Shown here: one piece after another, positions 5,795 through 6,487 of the stretch | Layout: each line of letters starts with the position of its first letter | Numbering within the stretch: the stretch's first letter is position 1 | Origin: an uncultured Eubacteriales bacterium | GTDB lineage: Bacteria > Bacillota_A > Clostridia > Oscillospirales > Oscillospiraceae | Assembly (NCBI GenBank): GCA_900319835.1 | Contig: ONPY01000102.1 | Span: 1-6,487 of the forward strand | Length of the DNA stretch: 6,487 nucleotides | Direction: 5' to 3' | The notes under the pieces: generated by a model | Told to the model about the DNA's origin: nothing | The model's database searches: none | Seen by the model: the letters and a program-made list of their open reading frames with translations, nothing else | Program-made: the position numbers and the translations under genes

Positions 5795-5823
5795 TTGACG
5801 GAATGAAGGCGGCGTGATACAAT
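5795..5823 (+). promoter_or_regulatory. Sigma-A promoter of the 70-codon gene
   Basis: TTGACG (5795-5800), a 17-bp spacer and TACAAT (5818-5823) match the consensus closely and are identical in both hexamers to the mnmG promoter. Transcription would start near 5830, giving a leader of about 36 bases. Confidence 0.83.
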
Positions 5824-5865
5824 AAAACCACCGTAAAATAAAAAACCCACAAGGAGGTTCATTCT

Positions 5866-6078
5866 ATGGATTTCAGAAGCCTGACCGTCAAGGACTGCTT
5901 TGCCAACCCCCAGTGCAAGGCCATCATCGAGCAGTACGCGCCCCAGATCATGAAGTACCCCATCAAGCTGTTCAACAAGAAATCCTGCGGCGAGATCTTT
6001 GACCTGGTCGTCAGCAAGAAGATCGTCCCCGTGGACGTGGCCAAGACCATCGAGAACAAAATCAACGAGATCCTGTAA
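5866..6078 (+). CDS. Small conserved-looking helical protein of unknown function, 70 residues
   Basis: I do not recognise a named family with confidence. The 70-residue product is basic to neutral, has no signal peptide or membrane segment, and is probably an all-helical cytosolic protein. The pattern LTVKDCFANPQCKAIIEQYAP (6-26), then IVPVDVAKTIENKINEIL (53-70), recalls a small helical module (LT-x-x-D-x-x-ANP-x-x-K-x-I-x-E-x-x-xP) that I recall at the ends of larger clostridial enzymes such as beta-glucosidases; that link is from memory and needs a profile search. Cys11, Cys17 and Cys41 have no evident metal-site spacing. A coding role is well supported: consensus promoter, AAGGAGG (5851-5857) eight bases before the ATG, strong third-position GC bias like its neighbours, and a perfect terminator 15 bases after the stop. 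It is monocistronic and divergent from the MATE-lysR unit. Confidence 0.85.
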   Translation: MDFRSLTVKDCFANPQCKAIIEQYAPQIMKYPIKLFNKKSCGEIFDLVVSKKIVPVDVAKTIENKINEIL

Positions 6079-6093
6079 ACGCAAAAAGGAAAG

Positions 6094-6125
6094 AGCCCCC
6101 GCGGTTCCAAGGAACCGCGGGGGCT
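6094..6125. terminator. Bidirectional intrinsic terminator between the 70-codon gene and the Fe-ADH gene
   Basis: A perfect 15-bp GC-rich inverted repeat (6094-6108 with 6111-6125) surrounds AA, in practice a CAAG tetraloop. Rightward it ends in TTT only; leftward it is followed by CTTTCCTTTTT, a better U-tract, so it probably also ends the convergent alcohol dehydrogenase transcript (stop at 6167-6169). Confidence 0.88.
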
Positions 6126-6166
6126 TTGCTGTGGAGGTGGGAAAAGAGAGGATTGAGAGGAATCGA

Positions 6167-6487
6167 TCAACGCAGGCCGGCGGCGCGCTCGTAGATCTCG
6201 AAGTGCGCGTCTCTGTCCAGCCCGACATAGCCGCCGGTGACACCGCTCTCGGGGATGACGTTCATGTCGACGAGCTTCGGGATCGCGGCGGGGTCGGCGC
6301 CGATCTCCTGGAAGGAGAGAGGCATGTGCAGTTCGCGGAGGAAGTTTTTGAAGGCCTCCACGCCCTCGCGCGCGGTGCGCTTGGGATCGTCGTAGTCCAT
6401 CTGGCAGCCGAAGATGCGGGTAGCCATCTGGGCAAAGCGCATGGCGTCGCTGTGCTCGATGCAGTAGCTCATCCACGCGGGCATGAT
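6167..6487 (-). CDS. Iron-containing alcohol dehydrogenase (butanol-dehydrogenase-like), C-terminal 106 residues (runs off the right edge)
   Basis: Only the C-terminal helical domain is present. The pattern MPAWMSYCIEHS at the start of the visible part, then RFAQMATRIFG, DDPKRTAREGVEAFKNFL, LHMPLSFQEIGAD, IPKLVDMN and a final acidic helix (HFEIYERAAG) is typical of the BdhA/YqhD branch of Fe-ADHs, which reduce aldehydes to alcohols with NAD(P)H in the cytoplasm, often in fermentation. The metal-binding His and the cofactor-binding domain lie beyond the window, so activity and cofactor preference cannot be judged. The frame is open through base 6487, so the ATG at 6484 is internal, not a start. 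The stop is TGA at 6169-6167, and the gene ends at the shared terminator 6094-6125. Family assignment is confident; the exact substrate is not. Confidence 0.9.
   Translation of the reverse strand: MMPAWMSYCIEHSDAMRFAQMATRIFGCQMDYDDPKRTAREGVEAFKNFLRELHMPLSFQEIGADPAAIPKLVDMNVIPESGVTGGYVGLDRDAHFEIYERAAGLR

Larger units (their letters stand above)
5552..5865. other. 314-bp divergent control region between MATE and the 70-codon gene
   Basis: This gene-free stretch holds, from left to right, the MATE ribosome binding site and leader, the candidate MATE promoter (5611-5639), two LysR-type palindromes (5661-5675 and 5733-5749), and the strong rightward promoter (5795-5823) and ribosome binding site (5851-5857) of the 70-codon gene. 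It is clearly more AT-rich than the flanking genes in its central part. A spaced repeat ACTGT/ACAGT (5762-5766, 5782-5786) is also present but weak. I see no small open frame with a good ribosome binding site and no structured RNA. Confidence 0.7.

Noticed and set aside
5859..6476. Minus-strand open frame spanning the 70-codon gene and the Fe-ADH end
   Set aside because: It crosses the terminator at 6094-6125 and both neighbouring genes out of frame, with no domain or ribosome binding site.

Overview
The window looks like a GC-rich stretch of chromosome from an anaerobic Clostridia-type Firmicute, most likely a gut Oscillospirales/Eubacteriales relative. The evidence is a DUF1836 regulator (a Firmicutes family), strong AGGAGG-type ribosome binding sites, consensus sigma-A promoters with 17-bp spacers, a butanol-dehydrogenase-like Fe-ADH, and a wall-less, membrane-anchored surface protein with a clostridial Cys/His module. 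No mobile element, tRNA, rRNA or CRISPR array is visible. The species assignment is inference.

Layout from left to right. (1) The 5' end of mnmG (tRNA wobble-uridine modification) runs leftward off the window edge from its own promoter. (2) A divergent secreted, membrane-anchored Ig-like surface protein (576-1823) has a near-consensus promoter. (3) A perfect 18-bp bidirectional terminator separates it from a leftward DUF1836 regulator (1870-2358). (4) Divergent from that regulator is an SGNH/GDSL hydrolase (2509-3177); the two share a 150-bp control region carrying two copies of AAAAACGC 21 bp apart. (5) A second bidirectional terminator separates the hydrolase from a leftward two-gene unit, a MATE efflux transporter (4001-5551) followed by a LysR-type regulator (3237-4130). 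(6) A 314-bp divergent control region (5552-5865) leads rightward to a 70-codon orphan gene with its own strong promoter and terminator. (7) The last gene is the C-terminal part of a leftward iron-containing alcohol dehydrogenase.

The most informative part is the MATE-LysR unit. Its upstream region has two palindromes of the T-N11-A type bound by LysR-family proteins. The proximal one is centred about 64 bp upstream of the predicted MATE start of transcription, the classical position, so LysR plausibly controls its own operon and the pump. At the MATE/LysR junction the MATE frame does not stop where the family normally ends. It continues about 58 codons through a hairpin, the LysR ribosome binding site and 43 codons of lysR. 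In that extension, in the right phase, lies T TTA AAC, a classical -1 slippery heptamer, and a -1 shift there would join MATE directly to LysR. This may be a programmed event, a recent indel, or chance; a comparison with relatives would decide. I see no defence or other large new system here.
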